Below are positions 6,085 to 12,397 of a stretch of DNA of 12,397 nt, piece after piece (position 1 is the stretch's first letter; the number at the start of each line of letters is the position of its first letter). This stretch comes from an uncultured Haemophilus sp. (GTDB taxonomy: Bacteria; Pseudomonadota; Gammaproteobacteria; Enterobacterales; Pasteurellaceae), in the NCBI GenBank assembly GCA_959600045.1, contig CAUGKJ010000015.1, positions 1 through 12,397 on the forward strand. The letters are read 5' to 3'. The position numbers were made by a program, and so were the translations under genes. Below the pieces are notes generated by a model, which saw only the letters and a program-made list of their open reading frames with translations, was not told the DNA's origin and ran no database searches.

Positions 6085-7948
6085 ATTCTTTTTCTGCTTT
6101 TTCTAAAATCGCTTTGTGCTCTCGAATCAATGCCATAAACGGCTGCCCAAAGCGCTCTAATTTGATCGCACCCACCCCATTAATTTGTAACATTTCAATA
6201 TTGCTTGTTGGCATATATTGCGCCATTTCCTGCAACGTCGCATCGTTAAAGACAATATACGGTGGGATATTTTCCTTATCCGCGAGCTGCTTCCGTAGGA
6301 AACGCAAGCGAGCAAACAGATCTTTATCGTAATTTGCCACTGTATTTTTATGGGATGTATGCACAATTTTATTAATGGATGAAATGCGCGGCATTGCCAA
6401 TTCAAGTGGCACTTCGCCTTTTAAAACAGGGCGAGCGCTTTCTGTGAGCTGAAGCGTGGCACTATTAAACTCACCGATCACTTGTTGAATAAAACCAAGG
6501 TGGATAAGCTGTCGAATCACGGACTGCCAATGTTCTTTGCTTTTATCTTTGCCAATGCCATAAACACTTAGCTTATCATGTTGGCGTTCTACAATTTTTT
6601 GATTATGCATCCCTCGCAATACGGCAATCACATATTGCACGCCGAAACATTGCCCCACACGATAAATCGTCGACATCACTTTTTGTGCATCAATTAAGCC
6701 ATCATATTTCTTTGGAGGGTCAAGACAAATATCGCAATTTTGACAAGGCGTTTGACGATATTCACCAAAATAATTGAGTAACACTAAACGGCGGCAAGTT
6801 TGACTTTCTGCAAATTCACCAATGGCTTCCAATTTATGTTGCTCAATTTGACGTTGTGGCGTCTCTGGTTTCTCCAGCAGAATTTTCTGTAACCAAGCAT
6901 AATCAGCTGGCTCGTAGAAAAGTACTGCTTCTGCAGGTAAATCATCTCGTCCCGCACGACCAGTTTCTTGATAATATGATTCAATGCTTCTCGGCAAATC
7001 AAAATGGGCAACGAAACGTACGTTAGATTTGTTAATTCCCATGCCAAACGCAATCGTCGCAACCACAACTTGTACATTATCTCGTTGAAAATCTTGCTGG
7101 ACGCGTTCACGCAGTGCAGTTTCCATTCCTGCATGATACGCTGCAGCCGAAACGCCTTTATTTCGCAAAGTTTCTGCTATACGCTCCACCTTCGAACGAC
7201 TATTGCAATACACAATGCCACTTTTGCCTTTTTGAGCTAAGACAAAACGCGTAAGCTGCTCCATCGGCTTAAACTTTTCTTCCAACGTATAACGAATATT
7301 CGGACGGTCAAAACTGCCAATGTATTTGTGAGGATGGTCTAATTTAAGATGAGTGAGAATATCCTGTCTTGTCGCATAATCCGCCGTAGCCGTTAATGCC
7401 ATAATCGGCGCATTTGGAAAAGCTGCTTTTAAGCCGCCAAGTTGGGTATATTCAGGGCGGAAATCATGCCCCCACTGTGAAATACAATGTGCTTCATCAA
7501 TGGCGATAAAGGAAATTTGAGCATAAGAAATCAGCTGAAAAAAGCTGTTTGTCATCACTTTTTCAGGCGAAACATATAATAATTTTAATTGTCCTGAAAT
7601 CAGCTTATTTTCAACTTGCTGTTGTTGTTCTGGTGTCTGACTAGAGTTTAGAAAATCAGCTTCAATACCGTTTGCTTGGAGTTGATCCACCTGATCTTTC
7701 ATTAAAGAAATCAAAGGCGAAATCACTAATGTGAGACCAGGAAAACAAAGTGCTGGAATTTGATAACACAAGGATTTGCCATTTCCTGTGGCCATTACCA
7801 CTAAGGCATCCTGACCGCTTAATGCAGCATGAATCACTTCTTCCTGCCCTTTACGGAAAGATTGGTAACCAAAAACAGACCGCAACGTATTAAGTGCGGT
7901 CGTGTTTAAGTCTGTTTTCTGCGGGGCATGTTCCGCGAGTTCGGCCAT
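6083..7948 (-). CDS. recQ: ATP-dependent DNA helicase RecQ
   Basis: 3'-to-5' superfamily 2 helicase acting in RecF-type recombination, replication fork repair and suppression of illegitimate recombination. At 621 residues it is close to E. coli RecQ (609). Visible parts: Walker A MATGNGKS (52-59), [11 protein letters not shown] (77-87), [17 protein letters not shown] (151-167) holding the Walker B box and the RecQ aromatic-rich loop, TATAD (186-190), FGMGINK (301-307), [11 protein letters not shown] (325-335), zinc cysteines C385, C402, C405 and C408, a winged-helix RQC region (about 420-520), and a full HRDC domain (about 541-615). Walker A has Ala and Asn where E. coli has Pro and Gly; the key Lys and Ser are kept. 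The ATG overlaps the cyaY stop by one base (TAATG) and has no clear ribosome site, so translation is probably coupled to cyaY. Confidence 0.98.
   Translation of the reverse strand: MAELAEHAPQKTDLNTTALNTLRSVFGYQSFRKGQEEVIHAALSGQDALVVMATGNGKSLCYQIPALCFPGLTLVISPLISLMKDQVDQLQANGIEADFLNSSQTPEQQQQVENKLISGQLKLLYVSPEKVMTNSFFQLISYAQISFIAIDEAHCISQWGHDFRPEYTQLGGLKAAFPNAPIMALTATADYATRQDILTHLKLDHPHKYIGSFDRPNIRYTLEEKFKPMEQLTRFVLAQKGKSGIVYCNSRSKVERIAETLRNKGVSAAAYHAGMETALRERVQQDFQRDNVQVVVATIAFGMGINKSNVRFVAHFDLPRSIESYYQETGRAGRDDLPAEAVLFYEPADYAWLQKILLEKPETPQRQIEQHKLEAIGEFAESQTCRRLVLLNYFGEYRQTPCQNCDICLDPPKKYDGLIDAQKVMSTIYRVGQCFGVQYVIAVLRGMHNQKIVERQHDKLSVYGIGKDKSKEHWQSVIRQLIHLGFIQQVIGEFNSATLQLTESARPVLKGEVPLELAMPRISSINKIVHTSHKNTVANYDKDLFARLRFLRKQLADKENIPPYIVFNDATLQEMAQYMPTSNIEMLQINGVGAIKLERFGQPFMALIREHKAILEKAEKE
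7892..7900 (+). repeat. DNA uptake signal
   Basis: Exact AAGTGCGGT near the 5' end of recQ; on the coding strand it reads Thr-Ala-Leu (residues 17-19). Confidence 0.9.
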
Positions 7949-8253
7949 TAGAATGTTACCGTTTCTCCGTGAGCAGCAACTGCCTCAGTTAAAGAATCCC
8001 AAAAGCGTTTACCATCATTTGCCACCCAATCATTGTTTTTATAGGCAAAATGAAATCCACCCAGGCGACTCGCAAGCCAAAGCTCAAGAAGCGGTTCTTG
8101 CTTATTAATGACGATTTGTGAGCGGTCATCAAATGTGATTGTGAATACCGACCCTTGCGTTTCGCAATCCACATCACAATCTTGATTCTCTAACGTTTCT
8201 TCAATTTTTTGCCAAACCTGTTCAATATTTTGGTGAAATTCTGTAACATTCAT
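7948..8253 (-). CDS. cyaY: Iron-binding protein CyaY (bacterial frataxin)
   Basis: Small cytoplasmic frataxin homologue that binds iron and modulates Fe-S cluster assembly on the Isc machinery (in E. coli it slows IscS/IscU). The 101 residues match the family (about 106). It begins MNVTEFH and has the acidic first helix (E11 to E35, with Asp/Glu at 18, 19, 22, 25, 27, 29 and 31) that forms the iron-binding ridge, then [23 protein letters not shown] (47-62), GGFHF and a conserved W75. CGGAAAA lies six to seven bases before the ATG. A perfect -10 promoter is close upstream. It is first in a two-gene unit with recQ and divergent from lptM, as cyaY is from lptM in E. coli. Confidence 0.96.
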   Translation of the reverse strand: MNVTEFHQNIEQVWQKIEETLENQDCDVDCETQGSVFTITFDDRSQIVINKQEPLLELWLASRLGGFHFAYKNNDWVANDGKRFWDSLTEAVAAHGETVTF

Positions 8254-8288
8254 AAAATTTTCCGATTAAATCTGATAGAATGCCGTGA

Positions 8289-8316
8289 ATTATAAAGCCT
8301 TTCGCCTCGTTGGCAA
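8289..8316 (-). promoter_or_regulatory. cyaY promoter (sigma-70 type)
   Basis: On the minus strand TTGCCA (8316-8311) is 16 bases from a perfect TATAAT (8294-8289), predicting a start near 8282, about 29 bases before the cyaY ATG. A 24-base dyad (8297-8320) covers the -35 box and spacer. Confidence 0.6.
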
Positions 8317-8320
8317 AGGC
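8297..8320. other. Imperfect palindrome between cyaY and lptM
   Basis: GCCTTT-C-GCC pairs with GGC-AAAGGC around TCGTT: nine base pairs with a single bulged C. It overlaps the cyaY promoter and, if lptM starts upstream of it, would fold in the lptM leader. It could be an operator, an RNA hairpin or both; I cannot name a regulator. Confidence 0.5.
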
Positions 8321-8348
8321 AGATTTTACTTATTAGAGAGATTGAAAA

Positions 8349-8474
8349 ATGAAAAAATTACTTTCTATTTTGTTATTAGGTGCATTCTGTACTTTAGCTA
8401 CGGGTTGTGGTGTAAAAGGGCCATTATACTTTCCTGAAAAAGAACAACCACAAAACACGCAAAAAACACAATAA
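8349..8474 (+). CDS. lptM: LPS-assembly lipoprotein LptM (YifL)
   Basis: Tiny outer-membrane lipoprotein of 41 residues. It has a basic, hydrophobic signal peptide (MKKLLSILLLGAFCTL), a lipobox LATGC with the lipidated cysteine at C20, and directly after it the family signature CGVKGPLYFP (20-29), close to CGLKGPLYFP in E. coli YifL. The rest is a short, polar Q/K/T-rich tail. E. coli LptM assists LptD oxidative maturation in the BAM-dependent assembly of the LPS translocon; the same role is inferred here. The mature form (22 residues) is much shorter than in E. coli, keeping little beyond the conserved start. AGAGAG precedes the ATG. lysA follows after 27 bases, replacing the dapF neighbour seen in E. 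coli. Confidence 0.9.
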   Translation: MKKLLSILLLGAFCTLATGCGVKGPLYFPEKEQPQNTQKTQ

Positions 8475-8480
8475 AAACCG

Positions 8481-8489
8481 ACCGCACTT
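8481..8489 (-). repeat. DNA uptake signal between lptM and lysA
   Basis: Exact ACCGCACTT in the 27-base gap, immediately followed by the AAAGGA ribosome site of lysA, so uptake signal and translation signal abut. Confidence 0.9.
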
Positions 8490-8501
8490 AAAGGATTCGT
8501 C

Positions 8502-9752
8502 ATGGATTTTTTCCAATATAAAAACGAGCAACTTTATGTTGAAGATTTGCCCGTCAAACAACTCGCTGAAGAATTCGGCACACCGCTTTATATTTATTCT
8601 CGTGCCACACTTGAACGCCATTGGCATGCCTTTGATTCTGCTTTAGGAATGCATCCACACTTGATTTGTTATGCCGTTAAAGCCAATTCTAATATTGGTA
8701 TCTTGAATATCATGGCAAAATTAGGTTCTGGTTTTGATATCGTTTCGCAAGGCGAATTAGAACGCGTATTAGCAGCAGGCGGAGAAGCATCAAAAGTTGT
8801 CTTTTCTGGCGTGGCAAAATCTCGCGCAGAAATTATGAGAGCGTTAGAAGTAGGAATTCGTTGTTTTAATGTGGAATCTGTTGCGGAATTACACCATATC
8901 AACCAAATTGCGGGTGAAATGGGCAAAGTAGCCCCTATTTCTTTACGCGTGAACCCCGATGTTGATGCCCATACCCACCCTTACATTTCCACTGGATTGA
9001 AAGAAAATAAATTTGGTGTGAGTGTAGATGAAGCACGTGAAGTCTATAAATTAGCTGCAACCTTACCTCATGTAAAAATTACCGGTATGGATTGCCATAT
9101 TGGCTCTCAGCTTACTGAATTACAGCCCTTCTTAGATGCAACTGATCGCCTCATTCGTTTAATGGAACAATTAAAAGAAGATGGCATCACATTAAAACAC
9201 TTAGATCTCGGTGGAGGTTTAGGCGTAACTTATACTGATGAAACGCCACCTCATCCAAGTGATTATGCGACGGCGCTACTGAATAAATTAAAAGATTATG
9301 AAGATCTCGAAATTATTTTAGAACCAGGTCGAGCGATCGCGGCGAATGCGGGGATTTTAGTTGCGAAAGTTCAATACTTAAAAAATAATGAAAGCCGAAA
9401 CTTCGCGATTACTGATACCGGCATGAACGATATGATTCGTCCAGCACTCTATGAAGCTTATATGAACATCATTGAAATTGACCGCACTTTAGGGCGTGAA
9501 AAAGCCATTTATGATGTTGTTGGCCCAGTATGCGAAACCTCTGACTTTCTAGGTAAACAGCGTAAATTAGCCATTGCTGAAGGGGATTATATTGCTCAAC
9601 GTTCTGCTGGTGCTTATGGTGCAAGTATGTCCTCAAACTACAATTCTCGTCCACGTACGGCTGAAGTGTTAGTGGATGGAAACAAAGCTCATTTAATTCG
9701 TCGTAGAGAAAATCTCAGCGAATTATGGGCACTAGAAAGCATCACTAAATAA
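8502..9752 (+). CDS. lysA: Diaminopimelate decarboxylase
   Basis: PLP enzyme that decarboxylates meso-diaminopimelate to L-lysine, the last step of lysine synthesis, in the cytoplasm. The 416 residues match the family. It has the alanine-racemase-like barrel with the PLP lysine K60 in CYAVKANSN (56-64), HIGSQ (199-203), the phosphate-binding glycines LDLGGGLG (234-241), EPGR (274-277), the partner-subunit catalytic cysteine C344 in GPVCETSD (341-348), and YGASMSSNYNSRPR (372-385) near the end. The ATG follows AAAGGA by six bases. It lies 27 bases behind lptM with no terminator between them, so the two are probably co-transcribed, and it ends in a strong terminator. Confidence 0.98.
   Translation: MDFFQYKNEQLYVEDLPVKQLAEEFGTPLYIYSRATLERHWHAFDSALGMHPHLICYAVKANSNIGILNIMAKLGSGFDIVSQGELERVLAAGGEASKVVFSGVAKSRAEIMRALEVGIRCFNVESVAELHHINQIAGEMGKVAPISLRVNPDVDAHTHPYISTGLKENKFGVSVDEAREVYKLAATLPHVKITGMDCHIGSQLTELQPFLDATDRLIRLMEQLKEDGITLKHLDLGGGLGVTYTDETPPHPSDYATALLNKLKDYEDLEIILEPGRAIAANAGILVAKVQYLKNNESRNFAITDTGMNDMIRPALYEAYMNIIEIDRTLGREKAIYDVVGPVCETSDFLGKQRKLAIAEGDYIAQRSAGAYGASMSSNYNSRPRTAEVLVDGNKAHLIRRRENLSELWALESITK
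9481..9489 (-). repeat. DNA uptake signal
   Basis: Exact ACCGCACTT inside lysA, read within Asp-Arg-Thr-Leu (residues 327-330). Confidence 0.9.
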
Positions 9753-9784
9753 AAACGGTCAAGACTTATATCTTGACCGTTTTT
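9751..9784. terminator. Bidirectional terminator between lysA and hemN
   Basis: ACGGTCAAGA (9755-9764) and TCTTGACCGT (9771-9780) form a 10-bp stem with a 6-base loop, flanked by an A-run on the left and TTTTT on the right. It starts at the lysA stop and ends seven bases before the hemN stop, so it works in both directions. It contains no full uptake signal, unlike the other two protein-gene terminators. Confidence 0.9.
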
Positions 9785-9791
9785 TATATGA

Positions 9792-11159
9792 CTAAATAAT
9801 TCGAGAGAATTGTTGTCGTTTTGCCGCTGCTCTTGAATAGGTATCAAAGCATAAGCAAATATTACGAATTAATAATCGACCTTTAGGCGAAACTTGTAAG
9901 CCTGTTTCCGTTTCAGAAATTAATCCATCTTCAAGTAATGGTTTTAATAACTGTAAATCTTCAGCAAAGTGCTTTTTGAGATCAATATTATATTGTTTTT
10001 CAATTGGTGCAAAATCAAGCTTAAAGTTACAAATCAACTGCTTAATCACATCACGGCGTAAGCAATCCTCTTCTGTCATCGCTAAACCTTTATGCAGTGC
10101 AATTCCTGAATTTTCTACATCATGATAATAATGTTTTAACTCTTTTTGGTTTTGAGCGTATGTATCACCCAATAAACTAATCGCTGACACACCTAAACCA
10201 AGCAAATCACATTCTTCTTGTGTGGTATAGCCTTGGAAATTTCGGTGTAATACACCTTTCTCTTGAGCAATCGCTAATTCATCATCAGGTTTAGCAAAAT
10301 GATCCATACCGATAAACTTATAGCCTGCATTGCCTAATGTTTCAATCGTTTTCTGTAAGATCTCTAATTTAGTTTCTGGTGGTGGTAATTGATCTTCTTT
10401 AATTTTTGCTTGTCCCGCAAATCGACTTGGTAAATGAGCATAGTTAAAGATACTTAAACGATCTGGATTTAATTCAATCACTTTATGTAATGTAAACATA
10501 AAGCTTTCCACATTTTGAAGTGGCAATCCATAAATTAAATCAAGGTTAGTCGATTGGAAACCTAACTCACGAGCACGAACAAGTAATGCATTCACAAACT
10601 CTTCATCTTGTTCACGGTTTACCGCTTTTTGAACCGCTTTATTGAAATCTTGTACACCCATGCTAATTCGGTTAAAACCAATATTGCGTAAATGATCAAG
10701 CATGTCGAGCTCAATTTCGCGTGGGTCCATCTCAATACTAACTTCTGCATTATCCGCAATCGTAAAATGATCTTTAAGCATCTTCATCAAACGAGCAGAT
10801 TGCTCTTCTGTCAAATAAGTCGGTGTACCGCCGCCCCAATGCACTTGAGTCGCAACACGATTTTTGAATAATTCTGAACGCGCTTTGATTTCTTTTTCAA
10901 GATAATCAAGATAAATATCCGCCTTATGTTGATGACGAGTAATCACCTTATTACAGCCACAGAAATAGCAAAGTTTGTGACAAAACGGAATGTGTACGTA
11001 AAGGGAAAGTGGTCTTTCCGGATAACGATTAGCCGCTGCAATAAAATCTTCGTTTGTATAACTTTCATTAAATTCTAATGCAGTTGGATAAGATGTATAA
11101 CGAGGTCCTGATTGGTTATATTTTTGAATTAACGCAAGATCCCAAATAATTTCAGACAT
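9792..11159 (-). CDS. hemN: Oxygen-independent coproporphyrinogen III dehydrogenase
   Basis: Radical-SAM enzyme that decarboxylates two propionate side chains of coproporphyrinogen III to give protoporphyrinogen IX under anaerobic conditions. The 455 residues match true HemN (E. coli 457) and not the shorter HemW group. Features: the start WDLALIQKYNQSGPRYTSYP (6-25), Y54 in LYVHIPFC, the Fe-S motif C60, C64 and C67 plus the HemN-typical C69 (FCHKLCYFCGC), the SAM motif GGGTPT (109-114), EMDPRE (143-148) and the C-terminal GLLIRN-like stretch LLIRNICLCFD (429-439). The ATG overlaps the DUF2489 stop by one base (TAATG), so it is the last gene of a coupled three-gene unit. Its presence implies that the host can make heme, at least anaerobically. 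Confidence 0.97.
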   Translation of the reverse strand: MSEIIWDLALIQKYNQSGPRYTSYPTALEFNESYTNEDFIAAANRYPERPLSLYVHIPFCHKLCYFCGCNKVITRHQHKADIYLDYLEKEIKARSELFKNRVATQVHWGGGTPTYLTEEQSARLMKMLKDHFTIADNAEVSIEMDPREIELDMLDHLRNIGFNRISMGVQDFNKAVQKAVNREQDEEFVNALLVRARELGFQSTNLDLIYGLPLQNVESFMFTLHKVIELNPDRLSIFNYAHLPSRFAGQAKIKEDQLPPPETKLEILQKTIETLGNAGYKFIGMDHFAKPDDELAIAQEKGVLHRNFQGYTTQEECDLLGLGVSAISLLGDTYAQNQKELKHYYHDVENSGIALHKGLAMTEEDCLRRDVIKQLICNFKLDFAPIEKQYNIDLKKHFAEDLQLLKPLLEDGLISETETGLQVSPKGRLLIRNICLCFDTYSRAAAKRQQFSRII

Positions 11160-11602
11160 TAAGCTTCCCCAAATTTCTCTACGTCATTTAAAAACTGACG
11201 TAACTCCAACATAATTTCTTCTTCAAATTTTGCTTCCGCACTTTCTCGCTCAAGATCGAGTTTCATTCTTTCTTCTTTTAATAAGGCTTTTCTAGCTTCA
11301 TGCGTAGGCATTTCTTTCACAATGTTATAAAGTGCATACATCGCTTGATATGGTTGCAAAGATTGCCCCAAAGGGAGTAAAAGCATTGATAAACGAATCA
11401 CCCCTTCTGAATGGTTACAGTCTCCATTTTGCATCGCTTTAGCGATAATTACCATACTCTCTTTTAGGCGTTTTGTACGTGCTATTTTAGCCTGTTTAAT
11501 GAGAGTGTTTTGATGGCGTAACTTCCTAAGTAATTTGAAAGCATAAAATGATACGCCAGCAATAATTCCCAAAGCAATAATACTTAAAATAATCGGCCAC
11601 AT
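11159..11602 (-). CDS. DUF2489-type membrane-anchored protein
   Basis: Conserved protein of unknown function, 147 residues, which I place in the DUF2489 family from its size, features and position between yihI and hemN, an order I recall from other gammaproteobacteria. One hydrophobic segment (about 2-24) anchors the N-terminus. It is followed by a basic stretch (KLLRKLRHQ, KIARTKRLK), which suggests that the rest faces the cytoplasm. The remainder is strongly helical and charged, with a Glu/Lys/Arg-rich, coiled-coil-like region (about 100-140). It starts five bases after the yihI stop without a clear ribosome site and overlaps hemN by one base, so translational coupling on both sides is likely. 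No catalytic motif is seen. Confidence 0.8.
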   Translation of the reverse strand: MWPIILSIIALGIIAGVSFYAFKLLRKLRHQNTLIKQAKIARTKRLKESMVIIAKAMQNGDCNHSEGVIRLSMLLLPLGQSLQPYQAMYALYNIVKEMPTHEARKALLKEERMKLDLERESAEAKFEEEIMLELRQFLNDVEKFGEA

Positions 11603-11607
11603 GACAA

Positions 11608-12165
11608 TTATCTGAATTGGTTGATATCAATTTTCTCGAAGGTTCGATAGAGGTCATCCTCTGTCTCTTCTTCATCTTGAATACCTAATTCTTCCATTAA
11701 CTGAGCAATACGATCTAAGCATTCATCCACAAATTGTTGATCAGCTTTACTAATCGCTTTGCCTTCATCTAAGGCATCCAACAATTCATTTAGAATTTCA
11801 TTATTTTCTAAACGTTCTAACTCAACTTCAGGCGCAAGTTTTTTCGGTTCTTTTACGGCTGGAATTGTCATCCCTTTCTCAGGCTTATTCACAAATTCAA
11901 CAATCAGTGGAACCTTTTTACGGCTACCAATACGCGGATCTTTTTGTTCAACGACTTGATTATTTTTATTTTGTTCAGCGTTACTATGACGAGAACCGGA
12001 TGCTAAACCTTTATGTTTACGTTTTTTCTTATCTTCTCTTGCTTTAGCATCTAATTCATAACGTGTTAATTTCTTACCTGATAGCTTCGGTGCTTCAGGT
12101 TTCTTGTCCGATTTACGAATTGGCATAATATCGCTAATTTTACGACTTTTCTTTTTACGAGCCAT
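11608..12165 (-). CDS. yihI: Der GTPase-activating protein YihI
   Basis: In E. coli YihI stimulates the GTPase of Der (EngA), which acts late in 50S ribosome assembly. The 185-residue product has a very basic N-terminal third (MARKKKSRK, then many Lys/Arg to about residue 58), the conserved block GSRHSN...[13 protein letters not shown] (57-86), a Pro/Lys-rich linker, and an acidic helical C-terminal half (from about 113) with [21 protein letters not shown] and an acidic EEETEDD tail, the same order as E. coli YihI. It is the first gene of the unit with DUF2489 and hemN. Upstream, on the same strand, is the end of an rRNA operon with its terminator, so a gene of ribosome assembly follows rRNA genes. 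Confidence 0.9.
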   Translation of the reverse strand: MARKKKSRKISDIMPIRKSDKKPEAPKLSGKKLTRYELDAKAREDKKKRKHKGLASGSRHSNAEQNKNNQVVEQKDPRIGSRKKVPLIVEFVNKPEKGMTIPAVKEPKKLAPEVELERLENNEILNELLDALDEGKAISKADQQFVDECLDRIAQLMEELGIQDEEETEDDLYRTFEKIDINQFR

Positions 12166-12197
12166 TTGTGTTATTTATCCTATAAAAAATTTTGGTG

Positions 12198-12206
12198 ATT
12201 GTACCA
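12198..12206 (-). promoter_or_regulatory. Possible extended -10 promoter for yihI-DUF2489-hemN
   Basis: On the minus strand TGGTACAAT (12206-12198) is an extended -10 (TGnTACAAT) with a poor -35 region. It would start transcription near 12191, leaving a 25-base leader. An AGGAT lies about 12 bases before the yihI ATG, a rather long spacing. No clear FNR box is seen although hemN is in the unit. Confidence 0.4.
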
Positions 12207-12267
12207 TTCCACCTATATTTTCTCATTAAAAGATTTAAACATCTTTAATAAAACTATTCTGATTTTG

Positions 12268-12276
12268 ACCGCACTT
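12268..12276 (-). repeat. DNA uptake signal between yihI and the 5S rRNA terminator
   Basis: Exact ACCGCACTT in the intergenic region, with TTTTG before it and TTTATTTATT after it; on the minus strand it reads as a full signal with A-rich flanks. Confidence 0.9.
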
Positions 12277-12284
12277 TTTATTTA

Positions 12285-12320
12285 TTAAAATAAAAACCCC
12301 AAGCCATTCAGCTCGGGGTT
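12285..12320 (-). terminator. rRNA operon terminator
   Basis: On the minus strand AACCCCGAGC (12320-12311) pairs with GCTTGGGGTT (12304-12295) through ten pairs, one of them G-U, around a 6-base loop. A T-rich tail follows (TTTTATTTT, reading down to about 12286). It lies about ten bases after the predicted 5S rRNA 3' end. Confidence 0.9.
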
Positions 12321-12329
12321 CTACATTCA

Positions 12330-12397
12330 GTACCTGGCGGTATCCTACTCTCACATGGGGAAGCCCCACACTACCATCGGCGCATCGGCGTTTCACT
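12330..12397 (-). rRNA. rrf: 5S ribosomal RNA, 3' part (partial)
   Basis: The complement reads GTGAAACGCC, GCGCCGATGGTAGTGTGGGG, CCCCATG, GAGAGTAGG and GCCAGGTAC, matching the 3' half of E. coli 5S rRNA with only scattered differences. About 68 of roughly 116-120 bases are inside the window; the 5' part and any 23S/16S genes lie beyond the right edge. The 3' end is set at about 12330 by alignment from memory to the E. coli end. Confidence 0.95.

Noticed and set aside
6048..6332. 94-residue plus-strand frame starting in the yjjI/recQ terminator
   Set aside because: It is antisense to the conserved HRDC domain of recQ and begins inside a hairpin, with no ribosome site.
6784..7134. 116-residue minus-strand frame within recQ in another frame
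   Set aside because: It overlaps the helicase motif VI and zinc region of recQ, which is intact in its own frame.
11236..11244. Uptake signal TCCGCACTT in the DUF2489 gene
   Set aside because: First core base mismatched; not counted.
12275..12296. AT-rich palindrome beside the rRNA terminator
   Set aside because: It is made of the T-rich tail of the terminator plus A/T-rich flank; such dyads arise easily from base composition.
1..12397. CRISPR array, insertion sequence, phage or toxin-antitoxin module
   Set aside because: No regularly spaced direct repeats, transposase motifs, terminal inverted repeats with target duplications, or paired small toxin-like genes were seen; the genes are core functions with even codon use.

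Overview
The window looks like a chromosomal, mostly core segment of a member of the Pasteurellaceae, most likely a Haemophilus. DNA is AT-rich. The 9-base Haemophilus-type DNA uptake signal (AAGTGCGGT / ACCGCACTT) occurs ten times exactly in 12.4 kb, against roughly 0.1 expected by chance. All recognisable proteins resemble gammaproteobacterial families. A full-length oxygen-independent coproporphyrinogen dehydrogenase (hemN) argues for a heme-synthesising species, such as H. parainfluenzae, rather than the heme-requiring H. influenzae. That species call is inference.

Layout. (1) 1-2645, plus strand: the end of an unrecognised protein, then the glycolytic pair pgk and fbaA, closed by a terminator built around an uptake signal. 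(2) 2663-3694, plus: a GT9 heptosyltransferase of the lipooligosaccharide inner core, overlapping tail-to-tail by 51 bases with a minus-strand YczE-like membrane protein. (3) The YczE-like gene is divergent from a YjjI-type glycine radical enzyme (4500-6041). Their shared 190-base spacer carries a near-perfect CRP box and an FNR-like box. (4) A 16-bp stem made of two opposed uptake signals separates yjjI from the convergent recQ. recQ and cyaY form a minus-strand pair with one-base stop/start overlap. (5) Divergent from cyaY lie the small lipoprotein gene lptM and lysA, ended by a terminator that also serves hemN from the other side. (6) 9792-12165, minus: yihI, a DUF2489 membrane-anchored protein and hemN form a tight operon. 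(7) The window ends in the 3' part of a 5S rRNA gene on the minus strand, with its rRNA-operon terminator just upstream (in transcription direction) of the yihI promoter.

How the genes relate: pgk and fbaA are lower and upper glycolysis/gluconeogenesis steps. The heptosyltransferase and LptM both serve the outer membrane (LOS core synthesis and LptD assembly). LysA makes lysine from meso-diaminopimelate. HemN and YjjI are both oxygen-independent radical enzymes, and CyaY concerns iron and Fe-S supply. I found no mobile element, CRISPR array, phage remnant or defence island, and no convincing new multi-gene system. The points most worth following up are the YjjI glycine radical enzyme with no activase gene beside it, the FNR/CRP control region in front of it, and several short dyads in promoters and leaders.
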